DNA from: Rotaria macrura
Lineage: Eukaryota; Rotifera; Eurotatoria; Philodinida; Philodinidae
Direction: 5' to 3'
NCBI GenBank assembly: GCA_900239685.1
Contig: OENT01000019.1
Span: 307,257 to 371,256 of the forward strand
Length of the DNA stretch: 64,000 nt
Made by a program: the position numbers and the translations under genes. A model generated the notes under the pieces. That model was not told the origin of the DNA, did no database searches, and worked only from the letters and a program-made list of their open reading frames with translations. Each line of letters starts with the position of its first letter. The stretch's first letter is position 1. Positions 29,428 through 40,942 of the stretch are shown piece after piece.

Positions 29428-29822
29428 GGGAGACGGCCACTTGCTCGCCGGATATTTGCTCACTAGGACATTTGCTCGCTAGGACATTTTTGTATATATT
29501 GATTAAAGAAGAAAACAATGTACATTCAGATATAATTAATGCTATGTCCGGTCATCCACCACGAAAACGTAAACATGATTCCATGAATATACGGCTATAC
29601 AATTTAGTTCACAATCCACATATGGACGTCAATGATCAATTAAAATACATCGGACGATTGTTGTCTATGTAGTCTTTTTTTCTTATCACTCTGTTTTCTG
29701 TTTTTTTTCTTGCTTCGTTAATAAATATTATGGTATGTCTCATTCATATATTTATTTCAAAATATTTCTATGAACCAGTGTGTTGAGGAACACGTGTCCT
29801 AGCGAGCAACTGTCCTAAACCC
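29428..29822. mobile_element. non-autonomous DNA transposon (MITE) with target-site duplication
   Basis: A 395-bp insertion. CTTCTATCGG occurs directly outside or overlapping both ends (29419-29428 and 29822-29831), giving an 8-10 bp target-site duplication depending on where the ends are placed. The ends are inverted: both begin GGG when read inwards and share TTGCTCGC. A perfect 15-bp inverted pair, TTGCTCGCTAGGACA (29472-29486) and its complement (29795-29809), lies inside. The left end has about three tandem 16-17 nt units of that motif. An 8-9 bp duplication with G-rich ends fits hAT or Mutator-like families; I cannot decide between them. It encodes no transposase. Confidence 0.75.
29472..29672 (+). 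CDS. short ORF carried inside the transposon
   Basis: A 66-codon frame opening in the left terminal repeat of the element and ending at 29672. The part after the internal Met (29544) has a basic P-R-K-R-K-H string like a nuclear-localisation signal, then a plausible helical tail. It may be a remnant of a transposase gene or captured host coding sequence. It is too short to identify and may not be expressed. Confidence 0.25.
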   Translation: MLARTFLYILIKEENNVHSDIINAMSGHPPRKRKHDSMNIRLYNLVHNPHMDVNDQLKYIGRLLSM

Positions 29823-32800
29823 TTCTATCGGTGCATTAAGATATCATATCATTTACAGAACGATCCTCTGTTGAACTATCAAACTATCACCGATGTAACG
29901 TAGATCATTCACAACAACATACAAAAGATTTTATTATCATTATGTTTCTGATACAGATACCAGGCGTCTTGCTTGATGAACATGCTTAAAAGCATGTAAA
30001 TATCCATGTTTTTCTTATCTTATCATGTCATGAAGAGAATTTACAATAATACGAACGGGGTAACCTGCCTAAATGACATTATCTAGGTGAGATTCTGTTT
30101 GACCGGTTCGTAAATTTTAGTGAGCATAATAAAAACGTACAGAGATTTGCTCGGAAAACTATGTAGAACCCAATCACATATATGTATTCACCAAATCGAA
30201 CTATCATGAAATATATTCCGAAAATTTTATTAACATAATTTTGATTCTAGATATTACTCATAAAAAGATTCGATCAATCTTAGAGTACAAGAAAAAAATT
30301 CAGTTAAATACACTGTTCCTCTGATAGTATGAATAATGGCGAATAAAATGTCCTGATTTAACAATTAGAGTCATTTGAAAGATTAATATAAGATAAAATA
30401 ACGGCTCATCATCAGAGAAGTCTAAGTTTTATTTGATTTTTATTTGTGCAAGATCCGGAAATCGTAATTTTGCCGTTCGATTTCTTGTTAATGATTGCTT
30501 TAAAAATATCAGTCGAAAGATGCCGAGTACTTTTTTTTAATTAATTAGTAATAGCATAAAACTCTACATGTTTTGTCGATAAAACTCACAAGAAATACTA
30601 TTTCACATATTAAAACACTTCTCTCATATGTTTCCAATATCTCTTCACAAATACCGACAGCAAACTTTCAATCATCAGCACTGATACTCATACACGGCTA
30701 ACACAATTCTATTCAAACATGCGAGAAAAGTTTAACTCTCGTTTTCTAATAATATTTTTCTTACATTCTTCACACTTATTCAATGATAGCCAATGCAAGG
30801 ATTCTTTTCCGAGAATAACTACAGGATGTATACCATATGGATATCATTTATGTATACCATACCGAACAGCTAGAACTATCGTTAAATGACACCATATGTC
30901 ACCATCATTGGTTCTAGCTCTGTTTCTCTTTCAGGAGATCTTATATCGTTGATGAGGACGAATCCTCGTTCTTCTTCGAATGTCTATTCATTACTGTGTA
31001 ATTGTTGCGATTTTAATCTTGCTTAACTTGTTACACTATAGAATATGACGATCAGTCCTTGACTCCTCTACATTTTAATTTTAATTTCGATGAAAGACAC
31101 AAAAAGACAGTAACAAGTTTTATTCAATGTAAATCAAATTTTCAAAACCAATCAAATATCTTTCCATAAAAGAGAGAGAGAACATGAATTATCAGACTTC
31201 TTGTCATCTTATGTTCCCACTTCGAGAACTAGATAACAATTAGATCCGCTAATACACGATAAAAACCTTCCAAAGTGCTGCTCAGAAAATTAGTCTTTTA
31301 TTTCTCTTATTCATTAAGTAGCAAATGCCATGATTGAATGCGATAATTGAAGATTTCATGTCAAAATCAGAGGACTTCAGCACGTCTCTTTTGCGTGTTG
31401 TCACGCACACCTTGCTATTCAATGAACTAATAGAAAGTACTATACTAACATACAAATGATTAGTAGACTTTCAATCATCTCTTATAATCATGTAGAGCAA
31501 AATGCTACGATTTTTTCATGTGATTTCATACTTCATAACAAATAGATATTGATCGAAGAATCTTTATTGAAACCATTTCGTTCTTCATGTATCAAACATT
31601 GCTACTCGTTTCGCTGATACAATTGCATGCTGACAAAACTTGAATAATACATCGTTGTAAGAAGATCAATCAATTGTTAGGCTAATAATATCATGTTTTC
31701 GAGTTTCATTTCGACTATGGGATTTCTTAGTAGTTGAATATTCTAAGTCAATCATCAGCCTATGAATGAGACGAGTTTCCATAGAGTATCTTAGGATTTG
31801 CGACACGCTTCTGTACCATTCGGTGATAGTGTAACTGTAATTATATCAAGTATTTGTTTAGTTCGTTTGACACGACAAGTTTTTTAGACTTTCCAATCGA
31901 TTTTATTCACATGCTTAATCAGCCATCTGAACGGATGTTATGTATAGTTATATCATTAGTTTTCAAATCAGCTATCGCTTGATAAGAACTAAAAAATTGC
32001 GAACACGGCAAAAGTGTAATGAAATGATTTTCATCATGATCCGAGGCACTTATTGTAATTTTTTTGCAGACATTCGGTGGAAGTCTAGTCAATCACTTGA
32101 AGAGTTCATGAACAAGATCAAGAGAATAACATGTATTATATTGTACTATGTATAATGATTCTTCGAAAACTTATTAGATGATAAAGATTCCATGATGTTA
32201 AGTGAAATGTCGTGTCCCATCGTTTATTCATGATTACATCTGATAAATATATTCAAGGCAAATTTCTCTTTTCCAATTAATACACAAAGTGCGAATGATA
32301 TTCAACATGATTGTGTTGCTCTATTTTAGTCGTATGCAATTATTGAATTCGATCAGAGGAATCTATAACGGTTCATTTCCGATTTTAAGCATGATAGTGA
32401 TGCTTCCATTGATATATTGGTTGGGTATTGGAATGAGTGTTGTTCACGTATTGAGTTCATCGGGTATCAAATGTAGAGTAGCTAGATTATTTTCATCCAT
32501 ATTACGTTCATTTAACTTTCTCATTCTGAAAAAGAGAATTATCAATGACCGATATAAATTCAACATACTTATATGACTCCTGAATCATTACGATGGCTAT
32601 TCGTATCGTTTACGTTATGAGAAGTGAAGCATAGTTTCTCAATGAGTCAATTCATTTATTTTGACTCCTACAAAAATATTTCTTTCTTATTCATTATCTC
32701 TTTAATAATCAGAAAATTATCGATTGATACTTTTGAAAAACCAAAGGACTATTTTTTTTGAGACCATAAAAACTTATATTCGATCTGATTTTCGTCATAA

Positions 32801-34758
32801 ATCGTGTTGCGTGTTGTAAATCACAACAGGATGGCAATCGTCTATGACATTGAAGATTAGTTGGTATCGTATAATATTGAAGAATATTTGAAGTTTTGCA
32901 ATCTAATCAGAAGCCTCTTTAAGTTTCGTACGAAGAAGTTCCAACAGGGACTAGTCTCTTTCATTGCTGAAAAAAGTGTTTCCCACCATCTACCAGTTTT
33001 CTTCAACGTTGAAGACTGTTCTATTCGTTTATGCATTTTTTAGTCGTCAAACTGACCGATATATTTCAACAGTCTTACACTTACCTCCAAAAAACGGAAT
33101 TTATTATTGAACCAATCGCTACAGAGAGAACCTTTGGACATTTCGTGTCAACGTATAGAGCACGAAATAAATTTTCCATACTTAGTACATGTTGATTTTA
33201 GTAGGACAGCAATCTAAACAAACCGGAAGATCTCTTTCATTAAATACAGATTCGGTGATCGGCGTATTTTTGTCGAAGGACAGACCTTCGTCCAACAAGT
33301 AAAGCTCTCGTTCTGGAAATCTGAAATCTGCAATCAGTCACCGAATATATCCTCAATTGCTGATAACGGTACTATTGATAAAGAAAGTAGAGAATGAAGT
33401 GAAATCAATTAATTTTCTGAACGGTAATCATAACTTCTGACTGTAGGCATGATAAGGAAGATATCGGTTTTGTGCGAATCATTCTGGCTACATTACTTCG
33501 AAGCCTTTGATTATTTTCAAGAAATCTAATTGACTTAGAAAGAACAGAAAGATTCTGTGCAAATACATGATGTGTTAAAATTTGGGTATTGTTTGATGAA
33601 ACTTCGTAGGTTCGATGGTCAGTGTATTGCAACCAATTTAGTTTAATATAATGATTTTCTCATCTTTGTAAAGTACCTGAAAATGAAAACTTAAAGTATA
33701 TTTACGTTCTGACAATGATCCAATCAATCATTGATTATGATGGTCAACATGATCATGGCTATTTCTTTTACTTACTTGTGACCTGGACTTGTAATCTTTA
33801 AGTTCGGGCATTCTTGGCAAGCACAAAATAGTCAAGTAGAGATGGCATTCGTATGCATAGAATCTTTCTGTCGTCATTGTTGTTGTTGTAGAATGGAACT
33901 GTTGTCTTTTTTCCACATTTTAATGAATGAAGTGTCAATCGAGTAATATGACACTTAGCTATGTGCTTATGCTAAATAGAGAAATGATTAGAGCAATTTT
34001 GTTGATGGTTAAGTTCTGAATATCACATCAGCATAGGATCTGCATTGTTAATCAAGATCTGGAATAGTGAACTTTTCATGAGATTTATGTAACCAGTAGA
34101 CTTTTTCAAGTGAATGGCAAAATATTTGCTGATATGCAATCAGCACTATTCACTGAAATATTCTTTCTTTTTTCTTGTAATTTTATGTTTGGAAAGGCTG
34201 ATTTATCGATGTAAGGTGGATGTTAACGTATGAATTAAACACATTATGAGTGTAAGTCTACGTGAGTGTGGCTTCAATCATTACAATGAGCAACAGTATG
34301 GGACTGCTTTTGGATTGCAATGGAATAGGACGCCATCGATTTTGATGAATGATAGTTTCAGATACTGAATGAAGAAAATGATCTTGATCTTTGTATCAAA
34401 TTATCACGTTTACACTAGAAAGTGTCTGCTCTGTTGAATGTTGCATTATGTGAACCCGAACAATATCAGAGTGTTGCAACACTCTATTCAACAGATTTAT
34501 CATATAAAAACGCAATCGTTCATTCTCGGTTTACGCGTATTGTGATAAATCGAATGTTTTTAGAGGGTACGCTACATTTAAAAAATACATATAAAATACA
34601 TGGTGGAAAAGTATCTATGGAATCATGCCTCGTGAATTTTATTTATTGAACTTCATTTGAAAGTGTGTACTATATCAATGAATACTGAACAGAAATCATT
34701 CTCTTATTTTGAAATGGAATTAATTAACTGTCAAAGAACTTGTATTATTGACTTTTTT
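29823..34758. other. long intergenic region, no gene recognised
   Basis: 4.9 kb of AT-rich sequence. Short frames (for example 31940-32155, 32289-32576, 34422-34649) lack motifs and splice context. A 9-bp inverted repeat AGCTAGAAC/GTTCTAGCT flanks 30868-30919, and an 18-nt perfect palindrome lies at 34468-34485. The mannanase 3' end signal (AATAAA on the minus strand) is near 34640. Confidence 0.55.
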
Positions 34759-36493
34759 TCATTCGACTGTAATATGTGATAAATAAACAGATGTTTGTGC
34801 ACCATTTGCAGTTGACACGTATTCTATACCTAGTTCTTTCAAATCATTTAATTCACCGGCTGGAACTTTGCTTAAGTCAAGTGACAACACTGTTGCTCCG
34901 TAATTGTTTAGTTGAAATGCACCTGAATCATACCATTTCCATGAAGACCCTGCTTTTATGTAAAGTTTTGCATTTATTACACCATTATTAGCGAAACCCC
35001 ATGGAGCTACACGTGCATTAGCAGTCAATAGTCTACGTCCACTAACTTGAAAAGTTGATTGTTGATTGGTAAAGAGCATGTAACTACCACCTTGTGTTAA
35101 GGAAATGTCGATTTTAAGACTATTTGTTGATTTCACAACGAATTCATTGGACTGCCATGGACCACCGACTATATTCGATCCTTTCCATTCACCAACACCA
35201 TTGGAAAAATTGTAGAGAATTGTACTCGTTCCCGTTGGTGTACTGCCACCAATGAAATTAATATTACCACGATTGATGAGTTTTTGATTATTGAAAAAAT
35301 TGTAAGCATTCTGGTTTGTTACTGGTGACCAACCATCATTCCATGATAAGAAATAAGTAATTCGCGGAAATTTTGATTGTATTGCAGTCAGCCTTTTAAA
35401 AATTTGTTAACGTGGCAATGAAAACTTTAGCTCAAATTTTAAACATTACCATCTAGTATAATCGAATTGACCATTGGTCGTACTTGGACCAACTTCACCG
35501 AGTGCAAAAGGTTTGTTCAAATTGATCATTTCATCATAACCTTTCATCGAGTTCTAAAAAATTTACATGTCATTATGATAGGGCAGACTTTTTTCTCTCT
35601 TACTGGATCATCAGTGTAAACATCAAGTGCAACGATATCAACAAAATTATCACCTGGATAATAGCTCGATGGATTCTCTCGACTTTGGTCGGGTGAATAG
35701 ACCCAAAGAACATTATGTAATCCTTTTGTTTGTGTCAAGTAATTGAACATGTGTCTCCATACATTCTTGAACAATTCGGTATCCTATCAAGAACTTGACA
35801 TTGCTAGTAAAATTGCAGAGTACGAAAATTTATATTCTACCTGATTACACCAATAGAACCAATCTCCATTCATTTCATGGAGCGGACGATATAGAACAGT
35901 GATACCTGCTCGTTGTAAATCATCTAAACCTTGAGCTATTCTATCAAGAAATCGATTCCATCGTCTTCCCGTTTCTGTATTGGAATTGGTTAAGTCAGCA
36001 AAATTTAAATTCATTCTATCTTTATAACCACCACCGTTGGGTGACACTGGATTCGGCAAGTGCATATTTACGGTAACTAGACCGCCCATATTCCAATGAT
36101 TTTTCAATGATGGATTACACGAATAATCAATAATGATTTCTGGTGGTGTTTTAAAGTTCCAACCACATGCATAGTCACAACCAAGAATAGCAGGTACTTT
36201 GCCTGTTTGTCGAGAAATTTCATCGATCTGATCAGTACCGAATGTATCAGGACTGTAGCCAGCAAATTGACCAGAAAGAACTTTGCCTACGAATGCAAGA
36301 TTCAATATGGATAGTAAAAAAATGCCAACATTTTCCCTTTTTCTAATCATTTACCTTGTCGCGGCAGGTCGGCAATGTATCTCAGAATTTGTTTTGTTTT
36401 CTCATTAGCGTTTGCGTCAGCCGTTTGTTGCGATAAACACGAATTTACCACAATCAAAAAGAGGAATACATGGATACACCATTTACACTGCAT
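34759..36493 (-). CDS. secreted GH26 endo-beta-1,4-mannanase with C-terminal binding domain
   Basis: Hydrolyses beta-1,4-mannans outside the cell, probably in feeding on algal or plant wall polysaccharide. Five exons on the minus strand: 36355-36493, 35841-36286, 35604-35783, 35450-35553, 34759-35392; all phases agree, giving 500 residues. A signal peptide (about 1-22) ends near C-L-S-Q. The catalytic domain opens G-K-V-L-S-G-Q-F (47-54). The acid/base is Glu184 in L-H-E-M-N-G-D-W, and the nucleophile is Glu275 in A-L-G-E-V-G-P. A Gly/Thr/Ser linker (338-347) leads to a beta-rich domain (about 348-500) of the kind found at the C-terminus of Bacillus/Paenibacillus mannanases. The ATG at 36350 lies inside intron 1 and is not the start. 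GH26 enzymes are chiefly bacterial and fungal, so this is probably an acquired gene that has gained spliceosomal introns and host-like AT content. Confidence 0.93.
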
Positions 36494-38450
36494 TTTTTTT
36501 TGCAATCGATCTGTCTTTTCTGATTGTATACAACAGCCTTCTTATTATATAAGTATGCATCTAATCTTGTAAAGTATCAATTTTCGTTCTCTAATTCTTT
36601 TATTTTTGTACTTGAATTAACCAGGTGCTTGTGATTAAAATAGAAACTTGGTTTCAAATTTTAATTAAAAATCATGCTGAAACTCTGTCGAATGCATTGG
36701 AATGATTATTTTGGAATGAAAATACTTCACAAATATATTTACTGTTTTCAATTAAATCAAAGAAATAATCTCTTAGATAATACTCTCGGAGCAAACGAAC
36801 CTACATTATGAGTATTTCTATTTATGTCCAAATATGTTGCCATGATTGCTGAAAGATAGCAACTATTCTTTTTAGAAAATAGTTTTCTATCATCTGATCC
36901 TTCTTTTTGAAGATTTATTTGTTTCAATGATTAGTATACATTTTCTAACTAGATCGAATATTTCGGAACATGTACATTAAACGATACACACAATGAAAAT
37001 CCCACGCATAGTTTAATCTTTGAAAAGTAAAATAACTACTAGCATATATACTAAGATGAAACTGGAATTGATTTTTTTTAAAATAGTTGCGATGAAACAC
37101 GCTGTTGCACAACTATTCTCACTCACATTTCATCGTTTGGTCATGCTTGAATACGTCAATGAATTCTTTTTCTTTTCTTTTCGTTAATTATTAACAACCT
37201 GTTTAGTTGTTTCCCTGAAGTTTTTTCGTGTTAAATACTCGTTTTCTTGTGAACTTGAATGTAATGAATGAATATTTTCGTTATTTTTTCACACCATCAA
37301 ATATGAGATATTTGAATTTCATCAGTCAACTTTTCTTATCTGATGAGAAGTGTTACAGAGTAAAGAAAATAGAAACGAAGAATTTAATTACACGCATCGA
37401 TCTGATTTTTTTTTTCATTAATGTGTTTCTGTAAAAAAAAATGACAAGTATTTCTGCAATTTTCTTTTTTAAAATAGCGTTGACTCTAAGTTACTTCACT
37501 ATCCATTGTCGAATTAAAGTAAAATACAAATGTCAACAGAAACAGATCGATTTTGTTATTTTTCAAAAAGTAACAAATGTATTCTCTTGTCTATTTACTT
37601 TCGGATTTTCGCATGTCAGAATGTCACATTAATTTGTCTAGAAATCAGTAACAAAATGTTATACAATAAAGTTTTCGGCTTAAAAGAACGACTTTATTGT
37701 TTTCAATTTACTCTCGTATTAAAATCATCAATTACATCAATCGACGGCAAATTTTCGCCAATCTTTTTTTTACATTGTTTAGAGAAATATGTGTCGATAT
37801 TTGCGACGACTAAATCTGTCGTCTAAAACAACATCAAGAGAAAATTTCAGTTCAACTATTGAAGATTTAGAATTGTTCCACGATAGCAGACGAATGCACA
37901 TCTAATCAATGAGGATATAAGTAGCTGATTTATTCAAATCATATGCTCGCTGTAAAATCCAGACTGCTCTTTTTTGGTTGTTCTAAAAATAATGTATAAA
38001 CAATTTTTATTTATTTAGTTTGATGTTTGAAAGAAAGAAAGAAATAGTTTTTTGATTGAAAATTTCTCATTCTTTACATCAATTTTTCTGCTTTCTTTTT
38101 CTTTTTAAAACTGATCAAATCATACTGTGTTTTGATGTTTGTTTAGTCCAGTAAGACGTCACTTCACCATTTCCTCTTTTTTTTTACTTTGATGAAAGAA
38201 AGGCATAAAAACTCACCTGTACAGTGAATGCATTTTGTTTTCTTGCTTGCCAAACAAAACTTAAATGCGACAGTAAGTGAAGAAAATACACAGCGTGTAC
38301 ATGTCGTTTCAATAGTCAGTTAGTCACTCCCACATTGATTTTATTATTTGGCTCATATAAAATTAAGGTTTTGTATACTGTTTATTTAGTTTTAGTGACC
38401 TGTTCTATTTTAAGATTGAAATATTATTTAACTCGGTGACCGTTATTGCA
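36494..38450. other. intergenic, nothing recognised
   Basis: 2 kb between the divergent mannanase and GM2-activator-like genes, containing both promoters. Frames near 37228-37826 are AT-driven and have no motif. Confidence 0.55.
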
Positions 38451-39099
38451 ATGATTTCATATCTATGCATTGTTTTTCTTCATTTGGTAAAGTTGATCGA
38501 TTATAATGTATGCTACTTGAACTTGTTGAAAAATGAACTACTTTCTAGACTTTGGTAACTTCTGAAATATCATGGGAAAATTGTGATGGTGACTCGAACC
38601 CTATTAAATTGCTCAATCTTACTATAACACCACATCCGATTAAAATACCTGGTTCTGTTTCCATAGAAGTCGGTATTCATACTAGTCAAGATTTAACTAG
38701 TACCATCAAAGTTTGTACTCGATTAAAATCATTCTCTCATAAACTAATGATTATAATGACATACTAGGCGGAATTGACATTGTATAGAAAATTATTATTC
38801 AGTTCTGTCTTTATTCCATGTGTTAGTGGTATTGGTTCATGTGTCTATGACGATGTTTGTGCCCTTTGTCGACAATGTGGTTGCCCGCTGAAAGCTGTGA
38901 GTACACTGATAAATATAAACTTTTGAAATCATCAGAATCTATATTTTAGGGTGATCATATATTAAGTGTTCCAATCACAATTCATGCTAGTTCATGGGCA
39001 CTCGTTGGTAGCTATCAAGGACACGTAGACATAAAAACAGATACAAACAAAATAGGATGTGTTAAAGTTAGTAATGTACATATTGCATCAAATAAATAA
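38451..39099 (+). CDS. GM2A: GM2-activator-like secreted lipid-binding protein (ML superfamily)
   Basis: Small lysosomal/secreted lipid-transfer protein. The vertebrate homologue extracts GM2 ganglioside from membranes for hexosaminidase A. Exons: 38451-38486, 38549-38710, 38768-38896, 38950-39099, all phase 0, giving 158 residues. Exon 1 plus the start of exon 2 encode a signal peptide (about residues 1-17). The mature part begins I-S-W-E-N-C, matching the F-S-W-D-N-C start of GM2A. Further matches are a P-I-K-I-P-G strand, an I-P-C...I-G-S-C pair, a Cys-rich centre (V-C, L-C, Q-C, G-C-P) and a final I-G-C-V-K-V. Eight Cys in the mature chain equal the four disulfides of GM2A. The donor of exon 2 (gtttgt) is weak. 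AATAAA at 39126. Family call is confident; substrate is inferred. Confidence 0.87.
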
Positions 39100-39636
39100 T
39101 GAAAAGCGTGAAGTATATTTTTCACAATAAAATTTGTGTTTTGAATCTGCCAGTCAAACAGAACAAAGATTTTTTTGTATAATTATTAAAATAAAATACA
39201 CGATTATTGGACACTAGTAGCCAGAATGCTTGATGTTAATTTTAAAGTATTTTTGTGTCCATTGCAATTAATGATTAACAGGTAAAGAAAAACCTTGACG
39301 TATCGATGACGCGACGAACTTGAATGAAATAAAATAACAAGTATTTTTTCTTTCATCACATGAACGAATGATCGAATTCTAAATAGGAATGAATCTTTCT
39401 ATCTAATTGCTTTTATCACGAAAACAAGGAATATTTATTGTCCTAATCTCAATACTTTCGGGAATATCTCAGATAATAACGTAGGCCAATATATAATTCT
39501 AATTCATATAGTCTATTTAGAATATCATTAGCACTCAATAATCACATTCATGAGTTGTGATCTACTATTTAAAGACATCGAAAAAGAAATATTCCATATC
39601 ATTTATTTCATTCTCTTATCATTCATTGTATCCAAG

Positions 39637-39930
39637 ATGTTTCAACAAAATCTACTCGTGATGTTTATCGTTGCTACGTCACTTTTTATCATGGTTCATA
39701 TGTGTAGTATCAATAATAATCCTGATGAATTTCGACGTTATCAGCGCGGCTTTGGTAATCGCCGTGCTTTAGCTACAGCTTTAAAGCATCATTATGCAAA
39801 AGAAAGTCTAGTTGGACCTGATAATCAAGACAATATTCGAGCTGATAAATATTTATTCTCAAATTCATACGACACAATAGAACAAAACGATTTAACTCAG
39901 CAACAACAACCGGCTATTCATTTTAGTTGA
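39637..39930 (+). CDS. putative secreted peptide precursor (unknown)
   Basis: Start taken at 39637 (97 residues) because a strong hydrophobic leader (about residues 4-21) follows that Met. An in-frame upstream ATG at 39550 would add another hydrophobic stretch but lies in a T-rich tract ending in a splice-acceptor-like aag. After the leader come several dibasic sites (F-R-R-Y, N-R-R-A) around a short R-G-F-G segment, then a hydrophilic Gln-rich tail. This layout resembles a neuropeptide or peptide-hormone precursor, but the Gly is followed by Asn, so no classical amidation site is present. No family recognised. AATAAA at 39970. It is convergent with the next gene, the stop codons 51 bp apart. 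Confidence 0.55.
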   Translation: MFQQNLLVMFIVATSLFIMVHMCSINNNPDEFRRYQRGFGNRRALATALKHHYAKESLVGPDNQDNIRADKYLFSNSYDTIEQNDLTQQQQPAIHFS

Positions 39931-39981
39931 AAAAAACATAGAACTTTCTTTGTATGAATTAAATGATTTAATAAAATAATT

Positions 39982-40158
39982 TTAACATTTTCCACATAAA
40001 TGAAGACATTCAAAAGCAAAGGTTTCACTTTCGTCACATAATGCTTGATTTTCTATAAGACAGACTTCGACATCAATATTGGGTTTCGGGCAATCAACTA
40101 AAGATATAAATGAAAACAGACATAGTTCATAGATAACAATGAACCGAACCATCTTCAT
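39982..40158 (-). CDS. small secreted Cys-rich peptide, ShKT-type
   Basis: A 58-residue protein from ATG 40158 (40152 is an alternative Met), with an N-terminal hydrophobic signal (about residues 4-20). The mature part has six Cys spaced C-x9-C-x7-C-x9-C-x3-C-x2-C to the stop. The closing C-x3-C-x2-C and overall spacing are those of the ShKT (ShK-like) domain, common as modules in secreted enzymes and as free peptides in invertebrates. The usual conserved Asp/Met positions are only partly met. Role unknown. It lies directly downstream of the Ly6-like pseudogene on the same strand, and its start overlaps the pseudogene's last readable segment in another frame, so the two could be one damaged gene. 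Confidence 0.5.
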   Translation of the reverse strand: MKMVRFIVIYELCLFSFISLVDCPKPNIDVEVCLIENQALCDESETFAFECLHLCGKC

Positions 40159-40164
40159 ATTCAC

Positions 40165-40832
40165 GACCGTTTCTATTATCTAGACAATAAAAAGACCAAC
40201 CATCTCTAGTTTTTGCTAGATCTCCATTATAAAAATCAATATTATATTCCAATGGTGAAGATGCTGTTACTGTACTTGTTAGAAGAATATAATATCAGGA
40301 ATGGAAACCACATGCATAGCTTCGTCTCTCACTGAATCTGAAAATCATCGATGTCATCATTTCAATAATTTCTGTTACTAGCATACTTCGAAAAGAAACG
40401 AGAAAAGTATGCTAACTTATTAGTATTTTTTTTCCTACTTTTACTTGTACTATTGATAAAAAATGCTGTTCCATATCCATTGCACTTTTAATTAGCACGA
40501 AAATATATTTCCAACCTATTATGGTTATCAACAGCGTATGTAGACCCGTAGAAGCCTACCAACAACAGTATCGATCAATAATTACTATGTACTCTAGTGT
40601 TAGATAAGATCTAGTGAAACGTTTTGATCTTTACGATTTCTGTATACGATACAGTTTGAGCAACTATTTGAAACGAAAGGCTTGCCATTATCAAAAGCAG
40701 TTCCAGGGCATTCATAACACTGAAAAGATATTTTATGAGATGTTTTTATTCTTGTTCTACCATCGGCTGTCGCAGATGTTGATTTCATGATGGATGATAT
40801 TAGAATAATAGTGCTAAGAGATTCTAGATCAT
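40165..40832 (-). pseudogene. decayed Ly6/uPAR-like secreted protein gene
   Basis: Read on the minus strand. A signal-peptide-like start at 40832 is broken by an in-frame TAG and then by a shift of frame: the hydrophobic L-L-A-L-L-F piece and the following S-I-M-K-S-T-S-A-T-A piece are in different frames. Next comes an open segment to 40600 with Q-C-Y-E-C-P-G and S-C-S-N-C-I-V-Y, the start of a three-finger (Ly6) fold. A further coding-like segment at about 40165-40350, with Y-A-C-G-F-H-S and W-S-F-Y-C-L-D-N, looks like the end of such a domain but contains a TGA. Several independent lesions make decay more likely than a missed intron. The family assignment is tentative. Confidence 0.4.
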
Positions 40833-40942
40833 GAACGGAAAGTTTCTAACATATTGCCGTCCGTCTAATCAACTAATTTTTGCACGAGTATAAAAGTTAT
40901 CTATATCAATTCTGTAGCATCAATCTGACGAACAAAGATATG

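Noticed and set aside
30949..30976. Hammerhead-ribozyme-like core (TGATGAG with a following small stem)
   Set aside because: The preceding C and the GAAA after stem II are missing, so the catalytic core is not present.
32289..32576. 95-codon hydrophobic plus-strand ORF
   Set aside because: No motif, no splice context, and composition typical of AT-rich non-coding sequence here.
34776..34991. Plus-strand ORF opposite the mannanase
   Set aside because: Shadow of the GH26 coding exon on the other strand.
36287..36354. ATG at 36350 as the mannanase start
   Set aside because: It lies within intron 1. The upstream exon supplies a signal peptide and joins in phase to the G-K-V-L-S-G-Q-F opening of the catalytic domain.
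36375..36572. Plus-strand ORF with signal-like start
   Set aside because: Shadow of the mannanase first exon and its upstream region.
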